Position numbers and translations under genes: made by a program. A stretch of 64,000 bases of DNA, from assembly GCA_022768785.1 (NCBI GenBank), contig JALELI010000101.1:1-64000 (forward strand), written 5' to 3'. Positions 9,915-20,972 of this stretch are shown one piece after another. The notes beneath the pieces were generated by a model. That model was not told where the DNA came from and ran no database searches. It worked only from the letters and a program-made list of their open reading frames with translations. Source of the stretch: Arcanobacterium sp. (GTDB lineage: Bacteria > Actinomycetota > Actinomycetes > Actinomycetales > Actinomycetaceae). Positions within the stretch are counted from its first letter, which is position 1, and each line of letters begins with the position of its first letter.

Positions 9915-9988
9915 TACTCCCAGTGGGATTCGAACCCACACTGTGCAGATTTTAAGTCTGCTGCCTCTACCGGTTGGGCTATGGGAGC
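9915..9988 (-). tRNA. tRNA-Leu(UAA)
   Basis: Cloverleaf readable on the minus strand: acceptor GCTCCCA/TGGGAGT, anticodon arm GCAGA-CTTAAAA-TCTGC (anticodon TAA), 5-nt variable loop, T-arm GTGGG-TTCGAAT-CCCAC, discriminator A. Confidence 0.93.
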
Positions 9989-10148
9989 ATACCCTCTTAG
10001 TGTACTAGAGGCGCTGCGGCATAGAAAAATATCTACACTATGAGAGACGCCGCGAGAGCGCGCTGCGGAAAGCTACTAGCAGCCTTGTGAAGCCACTAGC
10101 AGCCTGCAAATACAGTGCTCACCCATTCACTGCACACCGCATGCCACA

Positions 10149-11144
10149 TCAACATTTCCACTGCGGTGCCTGCGGATCACGCGCTGCCCAGAGGGCTAGG
10201 CCATCGAGAATATCGTGTTCACTAGTGACGGCGCTGCTCAATTCATAGCCTGCCTCACGGGTGCGCTGGGCAATGCGGCGAATTACTTCTTGCCACACCA
10301 CCGCTCCTGCTCCAATCACGTCTGCCCGCCCAGCAGCCATAAACCCCAGCTCAGCATGCTCCGCCACAGTGGAATGCACAAACCACTCGCACACACTTTC
10401 AATCTGTGCGAAGCTCAACTCTGCACCGTGAATTCGCTCTGGCTGATAATCTGGCAACTCCAGTGCCTTCGCAGTAAGGGTGGTTACAGTGCCGGCCAGG
10501 CCAATGAGCGCGCGAGCCGCTCCAAGATCCACGTGGCGCTCAGCGATATCTAAGTAATCGCGCACATCGTTGCGCGCAGCTGCTATTTCCTCCTCAGTGG
10601 GAGGGTTCGAATGGAGCCTGCGTTCACGAAGCCTCACCGAGCCCACGTCCATTGAATACGAGCCTAAAATCGTGCCATCTGCCTTGCCGAGCACCAACTC
10701 GGTGCTGCCACCGCCGAGATCTACCGCGATCATCGGGCTCGCTGCTGCACGCAAACCGCCCGCATTCATAGCCGAGATTGCGCCAGAAAAACTCGTGCTC
10801 GCTTCCTGCTCACCACTGAGCACCTGCGGCTCCACCCCAAGTTCTTGCACTACGGCGTCGATAAAAACCTGGCGGTTTTCAGCATCTCGAGTGGCGCTTG
10901 TGGCTGCAAAACGCAGCGATTCCACACCATACTTCCGGCACAAAACACCGTATTCGCGCACTTTTTCAAGCGTGCGCTCCAGGGCCGCTTCAGCGAATTT
11001 TCCGGTGCGATCCACTCCTTGCCCAAGGCGCACCACGGCCATCGTGCGCACATAATCCGTGAGCGCCGTGCCATCTGCTCCTGGTATCTGCGCGATCAGC
11101 AGGCGGATTGTGTTTGTGCCACAATCAATTCCAGCCACTCGCAT
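10149..11144 (-). CDS. ppx: Ppx/GppA phosphatase family (exopolyphosphatase)
   Basis: AGIDCGTNTIRLLIA N-terminus, AVDLGGGSTELVLG motif. Confidence 0.93.
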   Translation of the reverse strand: MRVAGIDCGTNTIRLLIAQIPGADGTALTDYVRTMAVVRLGQGVDRTGKFAEAALERTLEKVREYGVLCRKYGVESLRFAATSATRDAENRQVFIDAVVQELGVEPQVLSGEQEASTSFSGAISAMNAGGLRAAASPMIAVDLGGGSTELVLGKADGTILGSYSMDVGSVRLRERRLHSNPPTEEEIAAARNDVRDYLDIAERHVDLGAARALIGLAGTVTTLTAKALELPDYQPERIHGAELSFAQIESVCEWFVHSTVAEHAELGFMAAGRADVIGAGAVVWQEVIRRIAQRTREAGYELSSAVTSEHDILDGLALWAARDPQAPQWKC

Positions 11145-11167
11145 ATTTCTCCCCTATCATAAAAATC

Positions 11168-11794
11168 TCAGTTTTCCGCAGCCACAGGCTCCGGCGTATA
11201 TGGCTCTTCGCAGCGGCAGACGGCCGGATCCCAACCAGCCATGCGGAGTGCCTCATCTCCCACCGCACACACACCGGCTCCTGCCGCAAGCGAATATCCG
11301 GCGAGAGCGTGCAAACACTTCACTCGATCAGGCATACCCCCAGCAGAACGACCAGCGATTTCCGGCACGGAATCAAGAATCTCTCGGCGGGCCACATAGC
11401 TCTCATGGGCAGCCCGGTGCTGCGCAGCCAGCTCAGGATCATACGCACTGCTCTCAGCTCGCAGCCGCGCATTCAACGGTTCCATTCCGCCGCTGCTCTC
11501 AATCCGCGATATCTCGCGCACTAGCCACGGCAAACTCAGATAAAAGAGCGTGGGAAACGGCGAGCCGTCGCTTAAGCGCGGATATGTGACTGTGACGGCA
11601 GGGCGCCCGCATGCGCAGCGAGCTCCAATTCCCACGAGCCCCCGCGGATAGCGGCCAAGCTGCCTGGTGATCTCTTCAACATCACCCACACGGATTTGGG
11701 AAGCATTGGCTGCCACCTGGCGGAGTGTGGATATGCTCACTGGTGGCGGCGGAGCCGCATCGTATGTTTTCACAATTTCTTCACTTCTGCTCAT
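11168..11794 (-). CDS. DUF501 domain-containing protein
   Basis: QLGRYPRGLVGIGARCACGRPAVTVTYPRLSDGSPFPTLFYLSLPWL; located between ppx and a FtsB/DivIC-like gene as in other actinobacteria. Confidence 0.88.
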   Translation of the reverse strand: MSRSEEIVKTYDAAPPPPVSISTLRQVAANASQIRVGDVEEITRQLGRYPRGLVGIGARCACGRPAVTVTYPRLSDGSPFPTLFYLSLPWLVREISRIESSGGMEPLNARLRAESSAYDPELAAQHRAAHESYVARREILDSVPEIAGRSAGGMPDRVKCLHALAGYSLAAGAGVCAVGDEALRMAGWDPAVCRCEEPYTPEPVAAEN

Positions 11795-11876
11795 TGGAGG
11801 CAAGCACTGCTCGCATGCCCGCCCACACAACTAGTTTTCTATCTGGCTCTGGTTGTTGCTCACACTCTGGCCGCCG

Positions 11877-12797
11877 CTACCTGGGTTTTCCAATCGCAGG
11901 AGGCTGTTGCCCTGTGGGAGCAGGGGAATCGCCAGAACCGCCGTCTCGATCCCCCGGAATCACTGGCACGCCTTGCGGATTCTGGGCTGATCCCACTTGC
12001 CCGGCCATAGTGATGGAATCCCACATGGTCATGTAGAACGGCGTGGCAGCGCGGCGTGCCTTATTGGCCTCCGCGATGCGCTGTTCTCCACTCTGAGCGC
12101 TCTGCCCTTGCTTGCCAGTCACATAGTAGAGAGTTTGCCCCGGCATCACATACCCCAACCGCTGACGCGCCTGAGATTGCACATATTTGGGATCTTTCCA
12201 CAGCGCAATCGTATCGTTCAACTCACTGATGTGGGCTTTGCGGGCAGCGAGCTCATCGTTCAATGCGCGAATCTGCTCCTGCTGCCCGATAAAAGCCCTC
12301 AATGGTGTGATCACAATGAGCACTGCCAGCGCTGCAAAAGCCGCAATGGCCAACATTCGCAGCGACACCTGATGGCTCTTTTTCTGCCCTTCCCACACGA
12401 TCTGCCAATCAGCTTTCCCGTGTGGAATCCTCTTACCACCGTGCGCGGTGCTGTGCGCGTCTTTCGCTTCCTGCAGCGTTTCTGGGCCCGATTCTGCCAC
12501 CCCTGCTGCGTACTGCCCGGCAGCTGGTGGAATGTGCCCACTGCCACCGCCTTGCCCAGGCGAGGCCCCGGCAGCGCGAGCGCGCTTTCCCTCACGGTAT
12601 GCGGCAGGGGGAGCAACATGGCTAGCTGAGCTGCGCAACCGATGGGGCTTTGCAGCACGCTGTGCACGATTCTCTCGTGCAACGCCTTGCTCGGCTGTGC
12701 GCTGTGCTTCTGGGGCACGCTCAGCAGCACTGGGATTCCCTGGCACGCCGGCACTGCGGCGGCTGGAATATGGCTGAACTGGGCGGCGAAAACTCAT
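11877..12797 (-). CDS. Septum formation initiator (FtsB/DivIC) family protein with long disordered N-terminus
   Basis: Single TM followed by coiled coil (QQEQIRALNDELAARKAHISELNDTIALWKDPKYVQSQARQRLGYVMPGQ). Confidence 0.85.
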   Translation of the reverse strand: MSFRRPVQPYSSRRSAGVPGNPSAAERAPEAQRTAEQGVARENRAQRAAKPHRLRSSASHVAPPAAYREGKRARAAGASPGQGGGSGHIPPAAGQYAAGVAESGPETLQEAKDAHSTAHGGKRIPHGKADWQIVWEGQKKSHQVSLRMLAIAAFAALAVLIVITPLRAFIGQQEQIRALNDELAARKAHISELNDTIALWKDPKYVQSQARQRLGYVMPGQTLYYVTGKQGQSAQSGEQRIAEANKARRAATPFYMTMWDSITMAGQVGSAQNPQGVPVIPGDRDGGSGDSPAPTGQQPPAIGKPR

Positions 12798-12814
12798 ACG
12801 AATAGTTTAGAACA

Positions 12815-12849
12815 AAATGGGAGCCGCCCCGAAAGGACGGCTCCCATTT
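12815..12849 (-). terminator. Terminator downstream of eno
   Basis: Inverted repeat aaatgggagccg / cggctcccattt. Confidence 0.8.
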
Positions 12850-12892
12850 CTATGCTGCCTCACAGTGCCGGAGCACTATGGGAGAGCGAGTT

Positions 12893-14212
<1,320 letters not shown>

Positions 14213-14427
14213 TTAACGCGAATATAAGAGCAAAGAATCCGGCTTTTGGCACGGGTTGCTCACGTCACATTAAGAAGCGGCAGGAGATGCGCTAGCTGCC
14301 GTGTGCCGCACCCGGCCGTGTGGCCCAACCGCACCACCTACTCGTGCCACACTTTAAATCGCGAGATGGCGCCTACGAGTGCCTTACCAAAAGTCACTGG
14401 TGTGAGTGCCAAGTGCCACCACGCTGC

Positions 14428-14521
14428 CGCACTGCGGCTAACATCTCACTAGCCCGCACTGCGGCTAACATCTCACTAGCCCGCGCTGCGGCTAACCTTA
14501 ATAAGCTGCTAACCTTAATAA
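14428..14521. repeat. Short imperfect tandem repeats in eno-mfd intergenic region
   Basis: cgcactgcggctaacatctcactagcc at 14428-14454 and 14455-14481 (exact 27-nt units), partial third unit from 14482; gctaaccttaataa at 14491-14504 and 14508-14521. Confidence 0.9.
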
Positions 14522-14539
14522 ACCACACTGCAACTAGCA

Positions 14540-17500
14540 TTAACTAGCAATAAAAATGGCGTGAATAAACTGCTCTACAAAATCACATGCCGCATCGTTG
14601 CTCACTGGCTTCCCAGTGCCACCCCCAAGTTTGATCCCAGTGCCGGAATCCGCTTCTGGAAGCGGCACCAAAATCGCGCGAATCGCTGCTTTCGTGACGG
14701 CGCGCGGATAGAGCCGGCGCAGCCGCACCTGGCGTGAATCTGCCAGTTCCACAGGGGCAAGGCGAATATTGCGCCCTTGAATCGTGAGCTCTTCGATTCC
14801 GGCACTGGCCGCCAGCTCACGCAGCGCAGCCAGCCGGAAAAGCCGTTCCACCTGCGCCGGAATCGCACCGTAGCGATCCGTCAATTCAACTCGCACATCA
14901 GCTCGCTCCGTATCAGAGCGAGTGGCTGCAATCTTTGCGTAAATCTCGAGCCGCAGCCGCTCACTTGCCACCCATTCCTGAGGCACGTAGGCATCAATCG
15001 GCAGTTCAATGCGCACTTCGCCCGGATCCACCGGCTCGTGCGCCGCGAGATTCGCGCTGGCACTCGAATCCGGATCGATCCCCGCCGCCGCGAGTGCCTG
15101 TGCTCGTTTACGCTTATCTTGGCCCGTGAGCTGCTCCACTGCTTCACTCACCATGCGGATATAGAGATCGAATCCCACGCCAGCGATATGCCCACTCTGC
15201 TCGCCACCCAGCAGATTACCCGCTCCGCGAATTTCCAAATCTTTGAGCGCCACCTGGATTCCAGCTCCAAGCTCGGTGTGCGAGGCTATTGTGCGCAGGC
15301 GCTCGATCGCCGTCTCCGTCATCGATTGCCCAGCAGGATAGAGGAAATACGCATAGGCTCGCTCCCGCCCACGCCCCACTCGCCCGCGGAGCTGGTGCAG
15401 CTGCGAGAGGCCAAATTTGTGCGCATCTTCCACAATCAAGGTGTTTGCATTGGCAATATCCAAGCCAGTTTCCACGATTGTGGTGCACACGAGCACATCA
15501 ATCTCTTTGTGCCAGAACTGCTCAATCACATTCTCTAGCTGGGTTTCGCTCATCTTGCCGTGCGCCACAGCAATGCGCGCCTCAGGCACCAGCTCAGCCA
15601 GCTGAGCTGCCCGTTTATAGATGCTCTGCGTGCGATTGTGCACATAAAACACCTGCCCTTCGCGCAGCAGTTCGCGCTTAATTGCAGCGCTCACTTGCTT
15701 GGTTTCCCACGCCCCCACATACGTGAGGATCGGGTGGCGTTCCTCAGGCGGAGTGGCCAGTGTGCTCATCTGCCGAATTCCAGTGACGGCCATTTCGAGC
15801 GTGCGCGGAATCGGCGTGGCGCTCATCGCCAACACATCAACCGCGGGATAGAGCTGCTTGAGCGTCTCTTTGTGCTCCACGCCGAAACGTTGTTCTTCAT
15901 CAATCACCACCAGCCCGAGATCTTTGAAACGGACGTCTCCCGTGAGCAGCTTGTGTGTGCCGATCACCACATCAATCGTGCCGTCTTTGAGCCCTTTGAT
16001 AACGGCGGCCGCTTCCTGCGCACTCTGGAAGCGCGAGAGACCCTCCACTCGCACTGGAAAACCTGCATAGCGATCTCGGAACGTTTCAAGATGCTGCTGC
16101 ACGAGCAGAGTAGTGGGAGCAAGCACAGCCACCTGCTTGTGATCCATCACTGCTTTAAAAGCTGCACGTACCGCAATTTCAGTTTTGCCATAGCCCACAT
16201 CGCCGCTGATCAGCCGATCCATCGGCTCTGGCGATTCCATATCTCGCTTCACTTCTTCAATCGTGGAAAGCTGATCGGGAGTTTCCACAAATTCAAAAGC
16301 ATCTTCCAATTCTCGCTGCCACGGAGTGTCTGGAGAAAAAGCGTGGCCTTTCGTGGCTCGGCGCTGGGCATAAAGCCGGATCAGTTCTTTGGCGATCTGG
16401 CGCACTGCGGCGCGGGCCTTTGATTTAGCACGCGCCCAATCGGCACCTCCCATTTTATTGAGCCCTGGCGCTTCTCCGCCCACATATTTGCTCACCTGAT
16501 CGAGCTGATCAGTGGGTACCCACAGCTGATCGCGTGGGCCACCGCGTTTGCTGGGGGCGTACTCGATTACCACGTATTCGCGCTGTGTGCCCCCGGGGCC
16601 GCCGAGCGAGCGTTTTGCGAGCTTCACAAATTGCCCCACGCCATGCCGCTCATGCACCACGTAATCACCAGGGCGTAGCTGAAGCGGATCCACACCTTTT
16701 TTACGGCGCTTCGGCATCGCTGATTTTCCGGTTAAACTAGCGCGGGCATCGCCGCGCCGGCGAGAGACGATATCCTCCGCTGCCCACAGTGCCAGCCGCG
16801 GCTCCTCAGCCACAAATCCAGCTCGCACCGGAGCCGCCGTAACATACACCACTCCGCGCGCGAGCTGGAGCGGTAGATCTGCCTCATAGCGAGCTGGAAT
16901 TTCAGCCTCAGCGAGCTGCGCTGCGAAGCGTTTGGCCAGCCCAGCTCCGCCAGCCACCACCACTTGACGCCACTGCTCGCGTGCGAGCTTTCCAAGCTGC
17001 GCAAAAGCGCCCTCCACATCGCCAGCAAAACTCTGCGGCTCATGCACAGCCACTAAGCTGGCGCTATCGGCTCCCGCAAAACCTCCCACGCGCCACCACG
17101 AAAGCCCTAACGAGCGTGCAGCTGATTCGATTTCGGCTACCGTGGCAAACGACGCCTTATTCACCGAGATTGGCACTTCTCCGCCCGCAGCTGCCGCGCT
17201 CCACGCGGCAGCCAAAAACTCATCAGACGTGGCCAAAAGTGAATCTGCACGCGCCTGGAGCCGCTCCGGCTCTACGAGAATCACTCGCGAGCTGGCCGGC
17301 AGATCGTGCACCACTGGGTGCATCTCTTCCACCAAAATCGGAGCGAGAGATTCCATACCCTCCACTGCAATGCCTTCAGAGAGCTTCGCCAGCATTTCGG
17401 CCGCTCCGGGAAACTCAGTGCTCGCTGCAGCAGCGCGGGCACGCACAGAATCTGTGAGCAGGATTTCTCGGCACGGAGGAGCATAGAGATCGGGGCGCTC

Positions 17501-18160
17501 TGCTATCGATCGCTGATCCGCCACCGAAAAAGCACGGATAGTCTCCACCTCATCACCGAAGAACTCCACCCGCAGTGGGTGTGGCTCAGTGGGCGGGAAA
17601 ATATCAATGATTCCGCCGCGCACCGCAAATTCTCCACGGGCTTCCACCATGTCTACACGGGAGTATGCCGCGGCGCTCAACTGCTCTTGCACCTGCGCAA
17701 AATCGATCACATCGCCCGCACTCAACCGCACTGGCTGCAGCTCTCCTAGGCCGGCCACCACCGGTTGCAACAGCGCGCGCACCGGCAATACGAGCACAGC
17801 GAGAGCTGGAAATTCCTCAGGGTGCGCTAACCGGCGCAGCACTTTAAGCCGGCGCGCCACGGTGTCGGAACGGGGTGAGAGCCGCTCGTGTGGGAGCGTT
17901 TCCCACGATGGGAAAATATCGATTGCTGAATCTGGAAGAAAAGCTCGCATGCCGGCAGCGAGATCCTCAGCATCGCGCCCGCTCGGCGTCACCACCACCT
18001 GCAGTGGCACGTGTGGTGTGGAATCACTGCGCTCCGTGGCGAGCAGCGCAACGAGAGCTGGAATCGCCCCCACTGGCGCCGGAATTTCAGCGTGAGAGGC
18101 AGCTAGCTCTGGCACATAAAAACTCTGTGCGAGCAGTGGCAACACGGCGCGCATATCCAT
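14540..18160 (-). CDS. mfd: Transcription-repair coupling factor Mfd
   Basis: RPGDYVVHERHGVGQF RNAP-interacting domain, GDVGYGKTEIAVRAAF Walker A, DEEQRFGV, QLRGRVGR; start refined to MDMRAVLPLL, avoiding overlap with pth. Confidence 0.96.
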   Translation of the reverse strand: MDMRAVLPLLAQSFYVPELAASHAEIPAPVGAIPALVALLATERSDSTPHVPLQVVVTPSGRDAEDLAAGMRAFLPDSAIDIFPSWETLPHERLSPRSDTVARRLKVLRRLAHPEEFPALAVLVLPVRALLQPVVAGLGELQPVRLSAGDVIDFAQVQEQLSAAAYSRVDMVEARGEFAVRGGIIDIFPPTEPHPLRVEFFGDEVETIRAFSVADQRSIAERPDLYAPPCREILLTDSVRARAAAASTEFPGAAEMLAKLSEGIAVEGMESLAPILVEEMHPVVHDLPASSRVILVEPERLQARADSLLATSDEFLAAAWSAAAAGGEVPISVNKASFATVAEIESAARSLGLSWWRVGGFAGADSASLVAVHEPQSFAGDVEGAFAQLGKLAREQWRQVVVAGGAGLAKRFAAQLAEAEIPARYEADLPLQLARGVVYVTAAPVRAGFVAEEPRLALWAAEDIVSRRRGDARASLTGKSAMPKRRKKGVDPLQLRPGDYVVHERHGVGQFVKLAKRSLGGPGGTQREYVVIEYAPSKRGGPRDQLWVPTDQLDQVSKYVGGEAPGLNKMGGADWARAKSKARAAVRQIAKELIRLYAQRRATKGHAFSPDTPWQRELEDAFEFVETPDQLSTIEEVKRDMESPEPMDRLISGDVGYGKTEIAVRAAFKAVMDHKQVAVLAPTTLLVQQHLETFRDRYAGFPVRVEGLSRFQSAQEAAAVIKGLKDGTIDVVIGTHKLLTGDVRFKDLGLVVIDEEQRFGVEHKETLKQLYPAVDVLAMSATPIPRTLEMAVTGIRQMSTLATPPEERHPILTYVGAWETKQVSAAIKRELLREGQVFYVHNRTQSIYKRAAQLAELVPEARIAVAHGKMSETQLENVIEQFWHKEIDVLVCTTIVETGLDIANANTLIVEDAHKFGLSQLHQLRGRVGRGRERAYAYFLYPAGQSMTETAIERLRTIASHTELGAGIQVALKDLEIRGAGNLLGGEQSGHIAGVGFDLYIRMVSEAVEQLTGQDKRKRAQALAAAGIDPDSSASANLAAHEPVDPGEVRIELPIDAYVPQEWVASERLRLEIYAKIAATRSDTERADVRVELTDRYGAIPAQVERLFRLAALRELAASAGIEELTIQGRNIRLAPVELADSRQVRLRRLYPRAVTKAAIRAILVPLPEADSGTGIKLGGGTGKPVSNDAACDFVEQFIHAIFIAS

Positions 18161-18167
18161 GCAGTGA

Positions 18168-18830
18168 TCACTTCCTAGCAGGAGTGGTGCTGCCGCTGGA
18201 GCGCCCACCGCTGTGGGAACCGTGAGCATGCTGTGCAGTGTGCAGCCGCATCGTGGCAGCTTCCAGGCCATGCTCCAGCACATCGCGCACCGCAGCGGCA
18301 GCACCGGCGATCATAAAAGGAAGTTCTTTACGCTCTGCAGCCGAAAAGTTACTCAACACGAAATCCGCTGGATCTTGCCGCTCCGGCGGGCGGCCAATCC
18401 CAACCCGCATGCGAATATAGTTTTTTGTGCCGAGCGAAGCAGAGATTGAGCGCAGCCCATTGTGCCCTCCTTCGCCTCCACCGCGTTTGAGGCGGAGCGT
18501 GCCACAAGGCAGATCGAGATCATCGTGAATCACGATGAGATTTTCTGGGGCGCCATGAAAATATTTCAGCAGCGAACTCACGGGCCCACCGCTGGTGTTC
18601 ATAAAAGAATTAGACACCGCAAAAATCACTTGCTCCCCGCTCGCCCCGGGCATCGCCCCGAGGCGAGCGGAAGCAGCCATAGTGTTTGATTGCTTATGAA
18701 GCGAGAGTTGTGTGCCAAGGCTCGAAACGAGCTCGTCGATCACCATGTGCCCAATGTTGTGCCGAGTACGGGCGTACTTCTCCCCCGGATTGCCCAGCCC
18801 AACCACGAAAAACACTGTGTTTGCCGCCAC
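18168..18830 (-). CDS. pth: Peptidyl-tRNA hydrolase
   Basis: VGLGNPGEKYARTRHNIGHMVID, SNSFMNTSGGPV, LIVIHDDLDLP, GGGEGGHNGLRSI. Confidence 0.96.
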   Translation of the reverse strand: MAANTVFFVVGLGNPGEKYARTRHNIGHMVIDELVSSLGTQLSLHKQSNTMAASARLGAMPGASGEQVIFAVSNSFMNTSGGPVSSLLKYFHGAPENLIVIHDDLDLPCGTLRLKRGGGEGGHNGLRSISASLGTKNYIRMRVGIGRPPERQDPADFVLSNFSAAERKELPFMIAGAAAAVRDVLEHGLEAATMRLHTAQHAHGSHSGGRSSGSTTPARK

Positions 18831-18863
18831 AAAACTCCCGTTCGCCTAGCGTATGCTAGCAGA

Positions 18864-19466
18864 TCACTCTGCTGCAGCCTCTCCTTCAGCAGCGGTTTCT
18901 TCTTCAGCACCCGCTTCTGCTGCTGGCTCTTCCTTCGGCACACTCACCGTCACCACGGTTTCTTCACCATCAATGACTGCCACCACATCTGCTGGCAGCT
19001 CCAGATCAGCCACTCGCAGTACAGTGCCATCTTCGAGGCCCTCTACGTTCACCACAATCTGCTCTGGAATATCGGTGGCCGGAGCCTGCACCAGCAACTG
19101 CAAAATTTCGAGGGTGGCGATTGCCTGGCCAAATGGTTCACCAGTGATTTCAACTGGAACTTCCACTTCCACTTTCTGATTTGCCTTCACACGCAGCAAA
19201 TCGACGTGCTCGATTTCGCGGGAGAGTGGATTCACCTGGATATCTTTCACGAGCGCCAGCTGCTCTTTACCAGCAATCTCCAGATTAATCACAGCGTTCG
19301 CATTGGAACGAACTTCCATGAAGATTTCGTGGGCATCAAATGTGATGTGCTGAGGATCCGCACCCAATCCATACACCACTGCCGGGGTGCGCCCCGCCGC
19401 GCGCAGTTTACGAGCTGCACCTTTTCCAAATGCTTCGCGCTTTTCCACTTTAATTGCGTCTGCCAT
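18864..19466 (-). CDS. rplY: 50S ribosomal protein L25/general stress protein Ctc
   Basis: KREAFGKGAARKLRAAGRTPAVVYG N-terminus, C-terminal acidic alanine-rich tail; start refined to MADAIK. Confidence 0.95.
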   Translation of the reverse strand: MADAIKVEKREAFGKGAARKLRAAGRTPAVVYGLGADPQHITFDAHEIFMEVRSNANAVINLEIAGKEQLALVKDIQVNPLSREIEHVDLLRVKANQKVEVEVPVEITGEPFGQAIATLEILQLLVQAPATDIPEQIVVNVEGLEDGTVLRVADLELPADVVAVIDGEETVVTVSVPKEEPAAEAGAEEETAAEGEAAAE

Positions 19467-19471
19467 TGTGG

Positions 19472-19522
19472 CCTCCTTCTTTCGCTTGTGCCAGCCTCTA
19501 TGCGGAGGCAAGCGGAAAGAAG
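19472..19522 (-). promoter_or_regulatory. Structured 5' leader of rplY abutting the Shine-Dalgarno
   Basis: Stem CTTCTTTCCGCTT…AAGCGAAAGAAG with inner GCCTC/GAGGC on the minus strand, directly joined to SD AAGGAGG and ATG. Confidence 0.6.
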
Positions 19523-19884
19523 CACCGGCCATGAGCACTCTCAAGACGCCGAAACGCACATTCTTGCGCTAGCCGCCGCGTCGATCACGGAACACGTGCG
19601 CTCTCTTTCAAGCGCCTCGCTTGCAGCCCAGAGCCACTTCGTAGCTCTTGCGCCATTCCCTCGCCGAGGCAACGGCTTCACTCTAGCGCGGCTGGCCGGC
19701 GGGAGCCAAGCCCGAGCGGCCAGGTGTGGGCAAAACCGCTACGCACCGGCTCAAGCCACACCTCAGTTGGGTGCGTTGCGTCCTGTCCGATACACAGCCA
19801 GGGGCCGCCGAGCCCTTAGCTGTGGGCAGCACCGGTACACACGTGCAGTTCACGTATACCGGCCCACCTCACTTAGGGCACCAC

Positions 19885-20865
19885 TCAGTATGCGCCGTCA
19901 AAGAGAGACGTCACCGAGCCATCGTTGAACACTTCTTCGATGGCCTTGGCGATCACCGGAGCAATCGAGAGCACTGTGAGCTGCGGGAACCGCTTTTCTG
20001 GCTGGATTGGCAAAGTGTTGGTCACCACCACTTCGCGCACTCCCGATTCTGCGAGCAGCCGTGGAGCTGGATCAGAAAATACCCCGTGTGTGGCCGCAAT
20101 AATCACGTCTTTCGCGCCAGCTTCCAGCACCACGCGCACCGCCCCTGCGATTGTGCCGCCAGTGTCGATCAAATCGTCAACGATCACAGCCGTGCGGCCA
20201 AACACCTCGCCCACCACACGGTTTGCTGTGGCTTGATTGGGCCGCGTGATATCCCGAGTTTTATGCACAAAAGCCAGTGGAATTCCTCCGAGACGCATCG
20301 CCCATTGCTCTGCCACTTTAATGCGGCCAGCATCTGGAGAGACGAGCACTGATTCAAGTGGATCGATGCGCTCACGCACATATTCCACCAAAGTGGGCAT
20401 TGCCCACAGGTGATCTACTGGGCCATCGAAGAATCCTTGAGTTTGCGAGGCGTGCAAATCTACGCTCATAATCCGATCGGCACCCGCCGTATAAAACAAA
20501 TCCGCCATCAAACGGGCGGAAATAGGCTCGCGGCCTTTGTGCTTCTTATCTTGGCGAGCATAGGGATAGGTGGGGAGCACTGCAGTGATTCGCTTTGCGG
20601 AAGCGCGCTTTGCCGCGTCTACCATAATGAGGGCTTCCATGATCCATTTATTTACTGGTTCTGTGACAGACTGGATCACAAACACATCAGATCCACGAAT
20701 TGATTCCTCATATCGCACGTAAATCTCTGAATTTGCGAAATCATATGCCGTCACCGGCACAAGCTCAGTAGCCAGCTCGCGCGCCACTTCCTCTGCCAAT
20801 GCTGGGTGAGCACGGCCAGAGGCAATCACGAGGTGCTTGGCACCGCTTGTGTGAATTCCCGTCAT
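19885..20865 (-). CDS. prs: Ribose-phosphate diphosphokinase
   Basis: RYEESIRGSDVFVIQS, YARQDKKHKGREPISARLMADL, DDLIDTGGTIAGA. Confidence 0.96.
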   Translation of the reverse strand: MTGIHTSGAKHLVIASGRAHPALAEEVARELATELVPVTAYDFANSEIYVRYEESIRGSDVFVIQSVTEPVNKWIMEALIMVDAAKRASAKRITAVLPTYPYARQDKKHKGREPISARLMADLFYTAGADRIMSVDLHASQTQGFFDGPVDHLWAMPTLVEYVRERIDPLESVLVSPDAGRIKVAEQWAMRLGGIPLAFVHKTRDITRPNQATANRVVGEVFGRTAVIVDDLIDTGGTIAGAVRVVLEAGAKDVIIAATHGVFSDPAPRLLAESGVREVVVTNTLPIQPEKRFPQLTVLSIAPVIAKAIEEVFNDGSVTSLFDGAY

Positions 20866-20972
20866 TATAATTTCCTATCCTTTGTGGTTGATTGCGGATG
20901 AATGACGTCTGTGCGCACCTTTCGCTGCTCATTCGCCGCAGCGGACGGCACGTGCTTCTATTATCGTGCTTT

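Noticed and set aside
14428-14521. Possible CRISPR array
   Set aside because: Repeats are directly abutting with no unique spacers, fewer than four units, and no cas genes in the window.
14320-14547. 75-aa plus-strand ORF with TAANISLAR peptide repeats
   Set aside because: The repeat peptide is just translation of the intergenic tandem repeat; no convincing RBS or family resemblance.
14777-16423. Long plus-strand ORFs (253 and 287 aa) opposite mfd
   Set aside because: Antisense to conserved helicase coding sequence; no independent evidence.
19560-19885. Long GC-rich gap between prs and rplY as a possible ncRNA gene
   Set aside because: Contains weak inverted repeats near the prs stop (accggtacacacgtg/cacgtataccggc) best explained as a terminator; no RNase P, SRP or tmRNA hallmarks seen.
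18690-19928. 412-aa plus-strand ORF spanning pth start, rplY and the upstream gap
   Set aside because: Antisense to two confidently identified genes; composition (His/Cys/Trp-rich, no domain logic) is typical of reverse-complement readthrough in this GC range.
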